Part shown: positions 25,199 to 32,585 of the stretch, in pieces
How the letters are laid out: each line of letters begins with the position of its first letter
Numbering within the stretch: the stretch's first letter is position 1
NCBI RefSeq assembly: GCF_002261425.1
Contig: NZ_NEVJ01000003.1
Span: 434,001-498,000, forward strand
Source of the DNA: Bordetella genomosp. 9
GTDB lineage: Bacteria; Pseudomonadota; Gammaproteobacteria; Burkholderiales; Burkholderiaceae_B
DNA length: 64,000 bases
Direction: 5' to 3'
Notes under the pieces: model-generated
What the model was told of the DNA's origin: nothing
Database searches by the model: none
What the model saw: only the letters and a program-made list of their open reading frames with translations
Position numbers and translations under genes: made by a program

Positions 25199-26767
25199 TT
25201 ATTTGTTCAGGGACGTTTTCTCGGTGATCAGCGGACCGTAGGACAGGGACCCTTGCAGGTCATAGCCATAGTCCAGTGATTTGCGGCTGGCCCAGACGAT
25301 CTTCTGCTCGAACAGCGGAATGGCGCACACCGCGTCGACGATCTTCTGCTGCGCCTGTTTCCACAGCGCCTTGCGCTTTTCCAGGTCCAATTCCTTGCTG
25401 GCCGCGGTGATCTCGGCGTCGGCGGCGTTGCAATGCGAGAAGTTGGCGGCGGCGGTGGGCTGCCCGATGGCGCTGCTGGAAAGATAGAACTCTTTCAGGT
25501 AGTTGTCCGCGATGGGAAAGCGCGACGACGCGTAGATCACCAGGTCGCTGAGGTCCTTGCGGATCTGCTGGTGGTAGGTCGCGTGCTCGACGACGTCCAT
25601 GTCCATCAGCACGTTCACTTTCTTCAGCTGCGCCTGGATGATCTGCGCCGGGCCGAGGGTCGCGGCGTTCTGCGTCTGGATGACCTTGAAGCTCAGGCCG
25701 TCGGGGTGGCCGGCTTCCTTGAGCAGGGCGGTGGCCTTGGCGGGGTCGTAGCCGGGCAGATGCACGCTCGGATCCGCGCCCAGCGTGGCGGTCGGGATGA
25801 CGGTGGGCGAGTCCGCGGCCACCAGCTTGCCCTTGAAGAGCACGATCCGGCTGGGGTCGATCGCATAGGCGATCGCCTGCCGCACGCGCAGGTCGTCGAA
25901 AGGCTTGCGCGACGTATTCAGGAAAGCCAGCCCCTGGTAGGCCGGTTCGATGATGTCCAGCTTGGTGTCGGCGCGGTCCTTCATGCGTTCGGCCCAGCGC
26001 TGGTCCTGCCGGCCATAGACCAGGTCCAGCTCGCCGGACTCATAGGCCAGGTCGCGGCTGGCGTCGGAACGGATGTAGCGGTAGACGATCTGGTCGAGCT
26101 TGGGCGCGCCGCGGAAATACTGCTTGTTGGCCTTGAAGGTCACCGACTGGCTGGCCTGGTAGGCCTCGAACTCGAACGGCCCGGTGCCCACCGGCTGCAG
26201 GCGGAAGTTGTCGCCGCGCTGTTCCACCGCCTTCTTGCTGACGATGAAACCGCCCTGGTAGCCGACGAGCGTGTAGAGCAGGTCCGCGGACGGCGACTTC
26301 AGCGTGATGCGCACCGTGCGCGGGTCCGCGGCCTCGACCTTTTCGATATTGGCGAAGTCCGCCGCGAAGGAGGACGTCTTGGGATCGCGCGCCCGGTCCA
26401 GCGAGAACACCACGTCCTCGGCGGTCATCTTGCCGAAGCCCGCGTGGAACTGGACGTCCTGGCGCAGGGTGAAGGTCCAGACCTTCTTGTCGGCCGAGAC
26501 ATCCCATTTTGCCGCCAGATCGGGCTCGATGCTTTCCAGCGATACGGAACCTGGCTTGAAACGGGTCAGGCCGTTGTACAGCCACGGCATGAGGATTTTT
26601 TCCTGCGTGGCGGACGCCCGGTGCGGGTCCAGCGTGGCGAGGTCGGACGCCGCCATGCCGACGTTCAGGACCTGGGCGGCGAGCGCCTGGGCAGGTGTCA
26701 ACGTGGCCAACCCCGCGCCCAGCAGAGCGGCGAACAGCGCGGCGTTCTTGATGCGTGCAATCGACAT
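25199..26767 (-). CDS. ABC transporter substrate-binding protein, family 5 (peptide/opine/nickel class)
   Basis: A 522-residue SBP_bac_5 protein. The signal peptide 'ALFAALLGAGLATLTPAQALA' is followed by 'DLATLDPHRASATQEKILMP', 'YNGLTRFKPGSVSLESIEPD' and 'VWTFTLRQDVQFHAGFGKMT', all family landmarks. It is the periplasmic receptor for the permease/ATPase operon that is transcribed the other way from 27586. Having receptor and membrane genes in divergent halves around an XRE-cupin regulator allows one control region. The ligand is unknown; the neighbouring GlpD-like oxidase argues against a plain dipeptide. Confidence 0.92.
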   Translation of the reverse strand: MSIARIKNAALFAALLGAGLATLTPAQALAAQVLNVGMAASDLATLDPHRASATQEKILMPWLYNGLTRFKPGSVSLESIEPDLAAKWDVSADKKVWTFTLRQDVQFHAGFGKMTAEDVVFSLDRARDPKTSSFAADFANIEKVEAADPRTVRITLKSPSADLLYTLVGYQGGFIVSKKAVEQRGDNFRLQPVGTGPFEFEAYQASQSVTFKANKQYFRGAPKLDQIVYRYIRSDASRDLAYESGELDLVYGRQDQRWAERMKDRADTKLDIIEPAYQGLAFLNTSRKPFDDLRVRQAIAYAIDPSRIVLFKGKLVAADSPTVIPTATLGADPSVHLPGYDPAKATALLKEAGHPDGLSFKVIQTQNAATLGPAQIIQAQLKKVNVLMDMDVVEHATYHQQIRKDLSDLVIYASSRFPIADNYLKEFYLSSSAIGQPTAAANFSHCNAADAEITAASKELDLEKRKALWKQAQQKIVDAVCAIPLFEQKIVWASRKSLDYGYDLQGSLSYGPLITEKTSLNK

Positions 26768-26806
26768 AACGGCTTCCCCTTGGTTTATGCGTGGTGATGA
26801 CGATGG

Positions 26807-27442
26807 TTATTCGGCCGGCGCCGCGGGCGGCGCGGATTCCTGCAGCGGCAGCGCGGCGACCACCCACAGCACTTCGGCCTTTTCCTGGCCCGGATTGCGC
26901 CAGCGGTGCGGTGCCTTGCTGTGATACCGGAAGCTGTCGCCGGGATGCAGCGTGAAGCTTTTGTCCTCGATCCAGAGTTCCAGCGTGCCGGACAGCACCA
27001 GGCCGACCTGTTCGCCGCGCTCGATGGTGAACAACTCCTCGCCGGTCGAGCCGCCCGGTTCGATATACGCCCGGTACACGTTGATGCCGGCCGAAGGCTG
27101 GGGCGTGAGGATGACTTTCTCGATGCCTTTTTCCGGCGCCTTCAGCGCGGGATGGCTGCCGGCGCGCGCCACCACGCCTTTTTCGTCGGCGGCCGGCGAG
27201 TTGCCGAATTCCAACAGGGTGGTGCTGGGGATGTTCAGGGCGTCGGAAATCACCCTGAGCATGCGCACCGACGGCGAGCTGATGCCGCGTTCCACCTGGC
27301 TGAGCAGGCCCACCGAGATCTGGCACATCTCCGACAGCTTGGAGATGGACAGGCCCTGTTGCTTGCGCGCCCGGCGGATCTGCTGGCCCAGCCACAGGTC
27401 GGCGACGCTACGGGCTTCATAGGAAGCGGAGGTGGGAGGCAT
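26807..27442 (-). CDS. XRE family regulator with C-terminal cupin sensor
   Basis: About 211 residues from the ATG at 27442. The HTH is at ~15-70 ('GLSISKLSEMCQISVGLLSQ', 'ISSPSVRMLRVISDAL'), and a cupin_2 domain is at ~115-195 ('YIEPGGSTGEELFTIERGEQ', 'LHPGDSFRYHSKAPHRW'). This PuuR-like layout senses a small metabolite in the cupin barrel. The frame extends to a TTG at 27499, but the extra 19 residues are not conserved-looking and would cover the operator repeats. It is divergent from the permease operon and upstream of the binding-protein gene, so it should regulate both. Confidence 0.9.
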   Translation of the reverse strand: MPPTSASYEARSVADLWLGQQIRRARKQQGLSISKLSEMCQISVGLLSQVERGISSPSVRMLRVISDALNIPSTTLLEFGNSPAADEKGVVARAGSHPALKAPEKGIEKVILTPQPSAGINVYRAYIEPGGSTGEELFTIERGEQVGLVLSGTLELWIEDKSFTLHPGDSFRYHSKAPHRWRNPGQEKAEVLWVVAALPLQESAPPAAPAE

Positions 27443-27473
27443 GAGGCTCGAAGGGTATTGGGACAGGCGAATT

Positions 27474-27511
27474 CTTCCATTCGTGATGGAATCACGCAAG
27501 TGAAAATTTCA
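27474..27511. promoter_or_regulatory. Cluster of three inverted repeats, candidate XRE-cupin operator
   Basis: Within 38 bp there are TTCCAT-N5-ATGGAA (27475-27491), CGTGA-N5-TCACG (27482-27496, overlapping) and TGAAA-A-TTTCA (27501-27511). They lie between the regulator and the permease operon and just upstream of that operon's putative -35, an ideal repressor position. Confidence 0.5.
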
Positions 27512-27513
27512 TA

Positions 27514-27543
27514 TTGACGATGGCTTCATGTGGATGGCAGTAT
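27514..27543 (+). promoter_or_regulatory. Putative sigma-70 promoter of the permease operon
   Basis: TTGACG (27514-27519) and CAGTAT (27538-27543) are separated by 18 bp. They lie directly downstream of the inverted-repeat cluster and about 43 bp before the GTG start at 27586. The -35 is strong and the -10 is weak. Confidence 0.35.
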
Positions 27544-27585
27544 TCACGCATTCCCGGTTCCGGCTCCCGCGTTAGGAAAAAACCC

Positions 27586-28527
27586 GTGTTGCTGTATGTG
27601 CTGAAACGGCTGTTGATGGCGGTGCCCACGCTGCTGGGCGTGCTGACCATCGTCTTCGTCATCGTCCGCATCGCGCCCGGCGATCCGGCGATCGTCATCC
27701 TGGGCGAGAACGCGACGCGCGAGGCGATCGAGCAATTGCACCGGCAATTGGGACTGGACATGCCGCTGTGGCGGCAGTACCTGGATTTCATGGGATCGGT
27801 GCTTACCGGCGACCTGGGCCGCTCCATGATCACCAACCGGCCGGTGCTGTCGGAAGTGGCGCGGGTGCTGCCTTACACCATCGAATTGACGCTGGCGGCC
27901 ATCGTCATCGGCATCGTGGTGGGCCTGCCCCTGGGCGTGATCGCCGCCCGCTACCGCAACCGCGCGCTGGACTTCATCATCCGTTGCGTGTCGCTGCTGG
28001 GGCTGTCCTTTCCCGCGTTCATCTCCGCCATCCTGTTGCTGCTGCTGTTTTCCATCCAGCTCAAATGGCTGCCAGTGATCGGCGAGGCCAGCTATGCCGA
28101 TCCCGGCAAGCGCGCCGCCGCGCTGGTGCTGCCGGCCCTGAACCTGGGCCTGATCATGGTGGCCTACATCACCCGGGTGACGCGCTCCAGCATGCTGAAC
28201 GTCATCGGCGAGGACTACATCCGCACCGCGCGCGCCAAGGGCGTCCCGGCGCGCTTCGTGGTGTGGCGCCACACGCTGCGCAACGCGCTGATTCCCATCG
28301 TCACCGTCATCGGCCTCTACCTGGGCGTGCTCATCGGCAATTCCGTGCTGACGGAAATCGTCTTCAACCGGCCCGGCCTGGGCAAGCTCATCGTCATCGC
28401 GCTGAACTCGCGCGACTATCCCACCCTGCAGGCCATGCTGGTCATCTACGCCTTCGTCATCGTGCTGGCCAATCTGCTGACCGACCTGATGTACGGGGTC
28501 ATCGATCCCAAGGTGCGCAACCAATGA
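27586..28527 (+). CDS. ABC transporter permease, DppB-like
   Basis: A 313-residue inner-membrane permease of the peptide/opine/nickel family. It begins 'LLYVLKRLLMAVPTLLGVLT', carries 'RIAPGDPAIVILGENATREA' near residue 35 and the coupling motif 'EDYIRTARAKGVP' near 215. I start it at the GTG at 27586, preceded by TTAGGA with 8 bp spacing. The upstream ATG (27514) would add 24 residues and overlap the promoter. Its stop overlaps the next permease's ATG (ATGA). Confidence 0.9.
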   Translation: MLLYVLKRLLMAVPTLLGVLTIVFVIVRIAPGDPAIVILGENATREAIEQLHRQLGLDMPLWRQYLDFMGSVLTGDLGRSMITNRPVLSEVARVLPYTIELTLAAIVIGIVVGLPLGVIAARYRNRALDFIIRCVSLLGLSFPAFISAILLLLLFSIQLKWLPVIGEASYADPGKRAAALVLPALNLGLIMVAYITRVTRSSMLNVIGEDYIRTARAKGVPARFVVWRHTLRNALIPIVTVIGLYLGVLIGNSVLTEIVFNRPGLGKLIVIALNSRDYPTLQAMLVIYAFVIVLANLLTDLMYGVIDPKVRNQ

Positions 28528-29390
28528 GCGCTATCGCCGTTTCCTCGCCGTCGCGCGCCGCGCGGCTGCTGCGCCTGTGCTGGCGCCGCAAGGCCGCCAG
28601 CGCGGGCGCCATCGTCACGCTGCTGGTCATCCTGGCGGCCGTCTTCGCGCCCTGGCTGGCGCACATGGATCCCAACGAGCAGGACATCGCCGCGCAGCTG
28701 ATGGGCCCGTCCGCCGAGCACATGCTGGGCACGGATACCTACGGACGCGACGTCTGGGCGCGCATCCTGTACGGCGCGCGGGTGTCGCTATTCATCGGCG
28801 TGGCGTCGATCGCCGTGGCCATGGTGGTCGGCGGCCTGCTCGGCCTGATCGCGGGCTACAAGGGCGGGCGCACCGACCGCGTCATCATGGCGGTGATGGA
28901 CATGCTGCTGTCCTTTCCCAGCCTGGTCATGGGACTGCTGGTGGTGGCGGTGCTGGGGCCGTCGATGGTCAACCTGATCATCGCGATCTCGTTCACGGCG
29001 ATCGCGCCCTTCGCCCGCATCGCCCGCGCCCCGACGCTGGCCGTGCGGCAGCGCGATTTCGTCGAGGCGGGCAGGGCGCTGGGGTATTCGGACCTGCGCC
29101 TGATGCTGCGGCACATCCTGCCCAACATCCTGGACGAGATCCTGGTGCTGGGATCGCTATGGTTGGCCACCGCCATCCGTACCGAGGCGTCGCTCAGCTT
29201 CATCGGCCTGGGCGTGCGGCCGCCCACCGCGACCTGGGGCGGGATGATCCGCGACGGCTTCGAGAACATGCTGGATGCGCCATGGCTGGTGATATTCCCC
29301 AGCATCGCCATCCTGATCATCATGATTTCGCTGAACCTGCTGGGCGACGGGTTGCGCGATGCCACCGATCCGAAACTGCGCAATGAATAA
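28524..29390 (+). CDS. ABC transporter permease, DppC-like
   Basis: A 288-residue partner permease. The N-terminal cytoplasmic stretch is followed by 'ASAGAIVTLLVILAAVFAPWL', 'MLGTDTYGRDVWARILYGAR' near residue 70 and the coupling motif 'DFVEAGRALGYSD' near 180. The start is the ATG at 28524 that overlaps the DppB-like stop. The same frame stays open far upstream, but that part is only the shadow of the DppB-like gene. It overlaps the ATPase gene downstream by 8 bp. Confidence 0.92.
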   Translation: MSAIAVSSPSRAARLLRLCWRRKAASAGAIVTLLVILAAVFAPWLAHMDPNEQDIAAQLMGPSAEHMLGTDTYGRDVWARILYGARVSLFIGVASIAVAMVVGGLLGLIAGYKGGRTDRVIMAVMDMLLSFPSLVMGLLVVAVLGPSMVNLIIAISFTAIAPFARIARAPTLAVRQRDFVEAGRALGYSDLRLMLRHILPNILDEILVLGSLWLATAIRTEASLSFIGLGVRPPTATWGGMIRDGFENMLDAPWLVIFPSIAILIIMISLNLLGDGLRDATDPKLRNE

Positions 29391-30429
29391 TTTCACTCAC
29401 GAGGCCGACGCGCCGGTCCTGTCCGTCACGCGCCTGACGACCGAATTCCGCGTCAAGGGGCAGTGGCATTCCGCGATCCGCGACCTCAGCCTTCATGTGG
29501 GCCGCAACGAAACGCTGGCCATCGTCGGCGAGTCCGGTTGCGGCAAGAGCATTACCGCGCTGTCGGTCATGCGCCTGATCAATCCGGCGCAGGGCAGGAT
29601 CGCCGGCGGCCAGATCCGCCTGGACGGGCAGGACCTGCTCGCGCTGTCGGAGCCGCAGATGGAGAAGGTGCGCGGCAACGCCATGGCGATGATTTTCCAG
29701 GAACCGATGACCTCGCTGAATCCGGTCATGACCATAGGCAGCCAGATCGCCGAGTCCGTGCGCTTTCATCGCCGCGCCTCGCGCGAACAGGCACGCGCGC
29801 GGGCGCTGGAACTGCTGGAGTGGGTGCGCATCCCGGCGGCGGCGCGGCGCTACGACGATTATCCGCACCAGTTCAGCGGCGGCATGCGCCAGCGCGTCAT
29901 GATCGCCATGGCCCTGGCCTGTGAGCCCAGGCTGCTGCTGGCCGACGAGCCGACGACGGCGCTGGACGTGACGATACAGGTGCAGATCCTGGCGCTGTTG
30001 GCCGAACTGAAGGCCACGCGCGACATGGGCATGGTGTTCATCACGCACAACCTGGGCGTGGTCGCGTCCATCGCCGACCGCGTGGCCGTGATGTACGGCG
30101 GCCGCGTCATCGAGCAGACCGACGTGCAGTCGCTGTTCGATCGGCCGACGCATCCCTATACCGAGGCCCTGCTGCGTTCCATGCCGCGCGTGGATCGTCC
30201 GCGCGCGGACCTGCAGCCCATCCCCGGCCAGGTGCCGCCCATCACGGTGGAAACGCCCGGCTGCCGCTACGCCGATCGCTGTCCGCTGGCGCAGCCGCGT
30301 TGCCGGCAGGCGGTCCCTCCGCTGGCGCCGGTCGGCGGCGATGTCCGCCACCTGGCGCGCTGCTGGGTCCGCGCCGATGCCGTCGACGCGGACGTCGACA
30401 TCGACACCCGCCAGGAGGCCTCGGCATGA
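29383..30429 (+). CDS. ABC transporter ATP-binding protein, DppD-like
   Basis: A 348-residue ATPase. Walker A 'GESGCGKS' is near residue 50, Q-loop '[11 protein letters not shown]' near 105, signature 'FSGGMRQR' near 165, Walker B '[12 protein letters not shown]' near 185 and the oligopeptide-specific C-terminal Cys cluster '[15 protein letters not shown]' near 300 (Fe-S or zinc site). The ATG at 29383 overlaps the permease end by 8 bp; the ATG at 29359 is less well placed. It forms a heterodimer with the next ATPase. Confidence 0.92.
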   Translation: MNNFTHEADAPVLSVTRLTTEFRVKGQWHSAIRDLSLHVGRNETLAIVGESGCGKSITALSVMRLINPAQGRIAGGQIRLDGQDLLALSEPQMEKVRGNAMAMIFQEPMTSLNPVMTIGSQIAESVRFHRRASREQARARALELLEWVRIPAAARRYDDYPHQFSGGMRQRVMIAMALACEPRLLLADEPTTALDVTIQVQILALLAELKATRDMGMVFITHNLGVVASIADRVAVMYGGRVIEQTDVQSLFDRPTHPYTEALLRSMPRVDRPRADLQPIPGQVPPITVETPGCRYADRCPLAQPRCRQAVPPLAPVGGDVRHLARCWVRADAVDADVDIDTRQEASA

Positions 30430-31409
30430 GCGCGCACGCATTGCTGGAAGTACGCAACCTGTCCAAGGAGTTCGTCGTCAAGCAGGGCTTCCTGGGCGGC
30501 AAGAAGGCCGTCCTGCAGGCCGTGCACGACGTATCGTTCGAAGTGCGCGAAGGCGAGGCCTTCGGCATCGTCGGCGAATCCGGCTGCGGCAAATCCACCG
30601 CCGGCCGCAGCCTGCTGCGCCTGATCGAACCGACGTCGGGCGAAGTCCGCTACAAGGGCGAGAACATCGTCGACTTCGACCGCGCGCGCCTGCAGGCCCT
30701 GCGCCGCGAAATACAGATTATCTTCCAGGATCCCTATGCGTCGCTGAACCCGCGCATGACCATAGGCGCGACGCTGGAAGAACCCATGCTGCTGCATGGC
30801 GTGGCCACGCGGGCGAACGTCCGCGCCAAGGTGGAAGCCGCCTTGCTGGAAGTCGGGCTGCCGGCGCAGGCCATGAGCAAGTATCCGCATGAGTTTTCCG
30901 GCGGCCAGCGCCAGCGCGTGGGCATCGCGCGCGCGCTGGCGCTGAATCCGCGCCTGATCGTGGCGGACGAACCGGTATCGGCGTTGGACGTCTCGATCCA
31001 GGCGCAGGTGCTGCTGCTGATGGAAGCCCTGCAACGCAGCCGCGGACTGAGCTTCGTATTCATTTCGCACGACCTGGGCGTCGTGCGCCACTTCTGCAAC
31101 AACGTCGCGGTGATGTACCTGGGCCGGGTGGTGGAAAAAGGCCCCGTGGATCCGTTGTTCGAGGAACCGCTGCATCCCTACACGCAGGCCCTGCGGGCGG
31201 CCTCGCCGGTGCCCGATCCACGGCAGAAGATCACCATCGCCAAGATAGACGGCGACATTGCCTCGCCGCTGTCGCCGCCCGGCGGCTGCCACTTCCATCC
31301 GCGCTGTCCCAAGGCGATGCCCGTCTGCAAGGCGGAATACCCGGCCATGCGCACGGTCGCGCCCGGACGCCAGGTGGCGTGCCATCTTTATCCGGCGCCG
31401 AATCCCTGA
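30426..31409 (+). CDS. ABC transporter ATP-binding protein, DppF-like
   Basis: A 327-residue ATPase. Walker A 'GESGCGKST' is near residue 53, '[16 protein letters not shown]' near 100, signature '[15 protein letters not shown]' near 155 and Walker B '[12 protein letters not shown]' near 175. The C-terminal '[15 protein letters not shown]' is the usual Cys-rich tail. It starts at the ATG at 30426, overlapping the previous stop (ATGA). It completes a four-gene importer whose receptor gene lies in the divergent operon. Confidence 0.92.
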   Translation: MSAHALLEVRNLSKEFVVKQGFLGGKKAVLQAVHDVSFEVREGEAFGIVGESGCGKSTAGRSLLRLIEPTSGEVRYKGENIVDFDRARLQALRREIQIIFQDPYASLNPRMTIGATLEEPMLLHGVATRANVRAKVEAALLEVGLPAQAMSKYPHEFSGGQRQRVGIARALALNPRLIVADEPVSALDVSIQAQVLLLMEALQRSRGLSFVFISHDLGVVRHFCNNVAVMYLGRVVEKGPVDPLFEEPLHPYTQALRAASPVPDPRQKITIAKIDGDIASPLSPPGGCHFHPRCPKAMPVCKAEYPAMRTVAPGRQVACHLYPAPNP

Positions 31410-31453
31410 CTTGCGCGGCCGGGCCGGGCCGTTACACAATGCCCTGATTCGCC

Positions 31454-31474
31454 GGCGGCGCCGATTGCGCCGCC
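31454..31474. terminator. Strong GC hairpin between the importer operon and the DODA gene
   Basis: GGCGGCGC (31454-31461) pairs perfectly with GCGCCGCC (31467-31474) over a 5-nt loop, 45 bp after the last ATPase stop and 20 bp before the next start. There is no T tract, only CCTTCGTTC. It could weakly terminate the importer transcript or shape the leader of the next gene. Confidence 0.4.
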
Positions 31475-31494
31475 CCTTCGTTCAGGTTCAAGAC

Positions 31495-32358
31495 ATGACG
31501 ACCACCGCCACCCCGGCCGCCCCCCGCATGCCCGTCTATTTCCTGTCGCATGGCGGCGGGCCCTGGCCCTACATGCAAGGCCAGATGCGCGAGCGCTATG
31601 CGGTGCTGGAGCGATCGCTGCGGGACATACCCGCGCAACTGCCCGCGCCGCCCAAGGCGATCCTGGTGGTGTCGGGCCATTGGGAAGAACCGGAGCTGAC
31701 CGTGTCGTCCTCGCCCCGGCCCGGGATGATCTACGACTACTACGGTTTCCCGGATTACCTGTATCACATCAGCTATCCCGCCCCCGGTTCGCCCGAATTG
31801 GCCGAACGGGTGCGCAAGCTGTTGACCGATGCGGGCTGGCCGGCGCACAGCGATCCGGACAGGGGCTACGACCATGGCACCTTCAGCATGCTGGCGCCCA
31901 TGTACCCACAGGCGGATGTTCCCGTTGTGCAGCTGTCCATGATGGCGGACATGGACCCCGCGCGCCACATCGCGGCGGGCCAGGCCCTGGCGCCGCTGCG
32001 CGACGAAGGCGTACTGATCCTGGGCAGCGGCCTGAGCTATCACAACCTGCGCAACTGGGGGCCGGGCGCGGCCGCGCCGTCGGCGGCCTTCGATGCATGG
32101 TTGCGCGATGCGCTGCTTGATGCAACGCCGCAAGCACGGCGCCAGGCGCTGACGCAATGGGAGCAGGCGCCCGGCGCACGCCAGGCGCATCCCCGCGAGG
32201 ATCACCTGATCCCGCTCATGGTGGTGCTGGGCGCCGCCGGGGACGATCCGGCCACGCGCATCTACAGCGAGGAATTCATGGGCGCCATCGCGGTGTCCAG
32301 CTACCGCTTCGGCGCGGACCGCACGTCCAGCCGCGTCGACCTGCCGGCCGCCGCATAA
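31495..32358 (+). CDS. DODA-type (LigB-superfamily) extradiol ring-cleavage dioxygenase
   Basis: A 287-residue protein of the 4,5-DOPA-dioxygenase/YgiD family. Likely metal ligands are His19 ('FLSHGGGPW'), His62 ('VSGHWEE') and His237 ('REDHLIPL'), with the catalytic His183 in 'GLSYHNLRNW' and 'YDHGTFSM' near 127. All the usual histidines are thus present. I start it at ATG 31495, since an upstream extension in the same frame would overlap the ATPase gene. Family members cleave catecholic substrates or serve uncharacterised roles. The physiological substrate is not clear from the importer context. Confidence 0.88.
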   Translation: MTTTATPAAPRMPVYFLSHGGGPWPYMQGQMRERYAVLERSLRDIPAQLPAPPKAILVVSGHWEEPELTVSSSPRPGMIYDYYGFPDYLYHISYPAPGSPELAERVRKLLTDAGWPAHSDPDRGYDHGTFSMLAPMYPQADVPVVQLSMMADMDPARHIAAGQALAPLRDEGVLILGSGLSYHNLRNWGPGAAAPSAAFDAWLRDALLDATPQARRQALTQWEQAPGARQAHPREDHLIPLMVVLGAAGDDPATRIYSEEFMGAIAVSSYRFGADRTSSRVDLPAAA

Positions 32359-32364
32359 GGCTGC

Positions 32365-32378
32365 CGTACCGCGGTACG
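32365..32378. promoter_or_regulatory. Perfect 14-bp palindrome downstream of the DODA gene
   Basis: CGTACCGCGGTACG is a perfect palindrome with no spacer, 7 bp after the dioxygenase stop and 207 bp before the hydrolase start. The absence of a loop and T tract argues against a terminator. A protein-binding site is possible. Confidence 0.35.
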
Positions 32379-32481
32379 CCGCGGGGCACTTGCGGCGAAT
32401 CGCGGGAACCATTAAGGTCATTGGGCGAAATCCGTCCGCGGGGGCGATTCGCGACACCAAGCGGCCGACAGAAGCCAGCCA

Positions 32482-32541
32482 GTGTGACAGCCCGTTTGAC
32501 ATCCGGTTTGCCAGCCGGTGTGCCATCCGGCCTGTCATCCG
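32482..32541. repeat. Five degenerate 12-bp tandem repeats upstream of the two-domain hydrolase gene
   Basis: Consecutive units are GTGTGACAGCCC, GTTTGACATCCG, GTTTGCCAGCCG, GTGTGCCATCCG and GCCTGTCATCCG, a GTKTGMCAKCCG-like consensus without gaps. The array ends 44 bp before the hydrolase ATG. The surrounding 227-bp gap shows no supported gene. Confidence 0.8.
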
Positions 32542-32585
32542 TCCGTGCGCGTTCGTCCTTGATGGATCTTCGTGGAGCCCCCGCC

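Noticed and set aside
27768..28523. N-terminal extension of the DppC-like permease
   Set aside because: The region is in-frame open but overlaps the DppB-like gene in another frame. The ATG at 28524 gives the normal family N-terminus.
32482..32541. Possible CRISPR array
   Set aside because: The repeats are 12 bp, degenerate and directly adjacent, with no spacers and no cas genes nearby.
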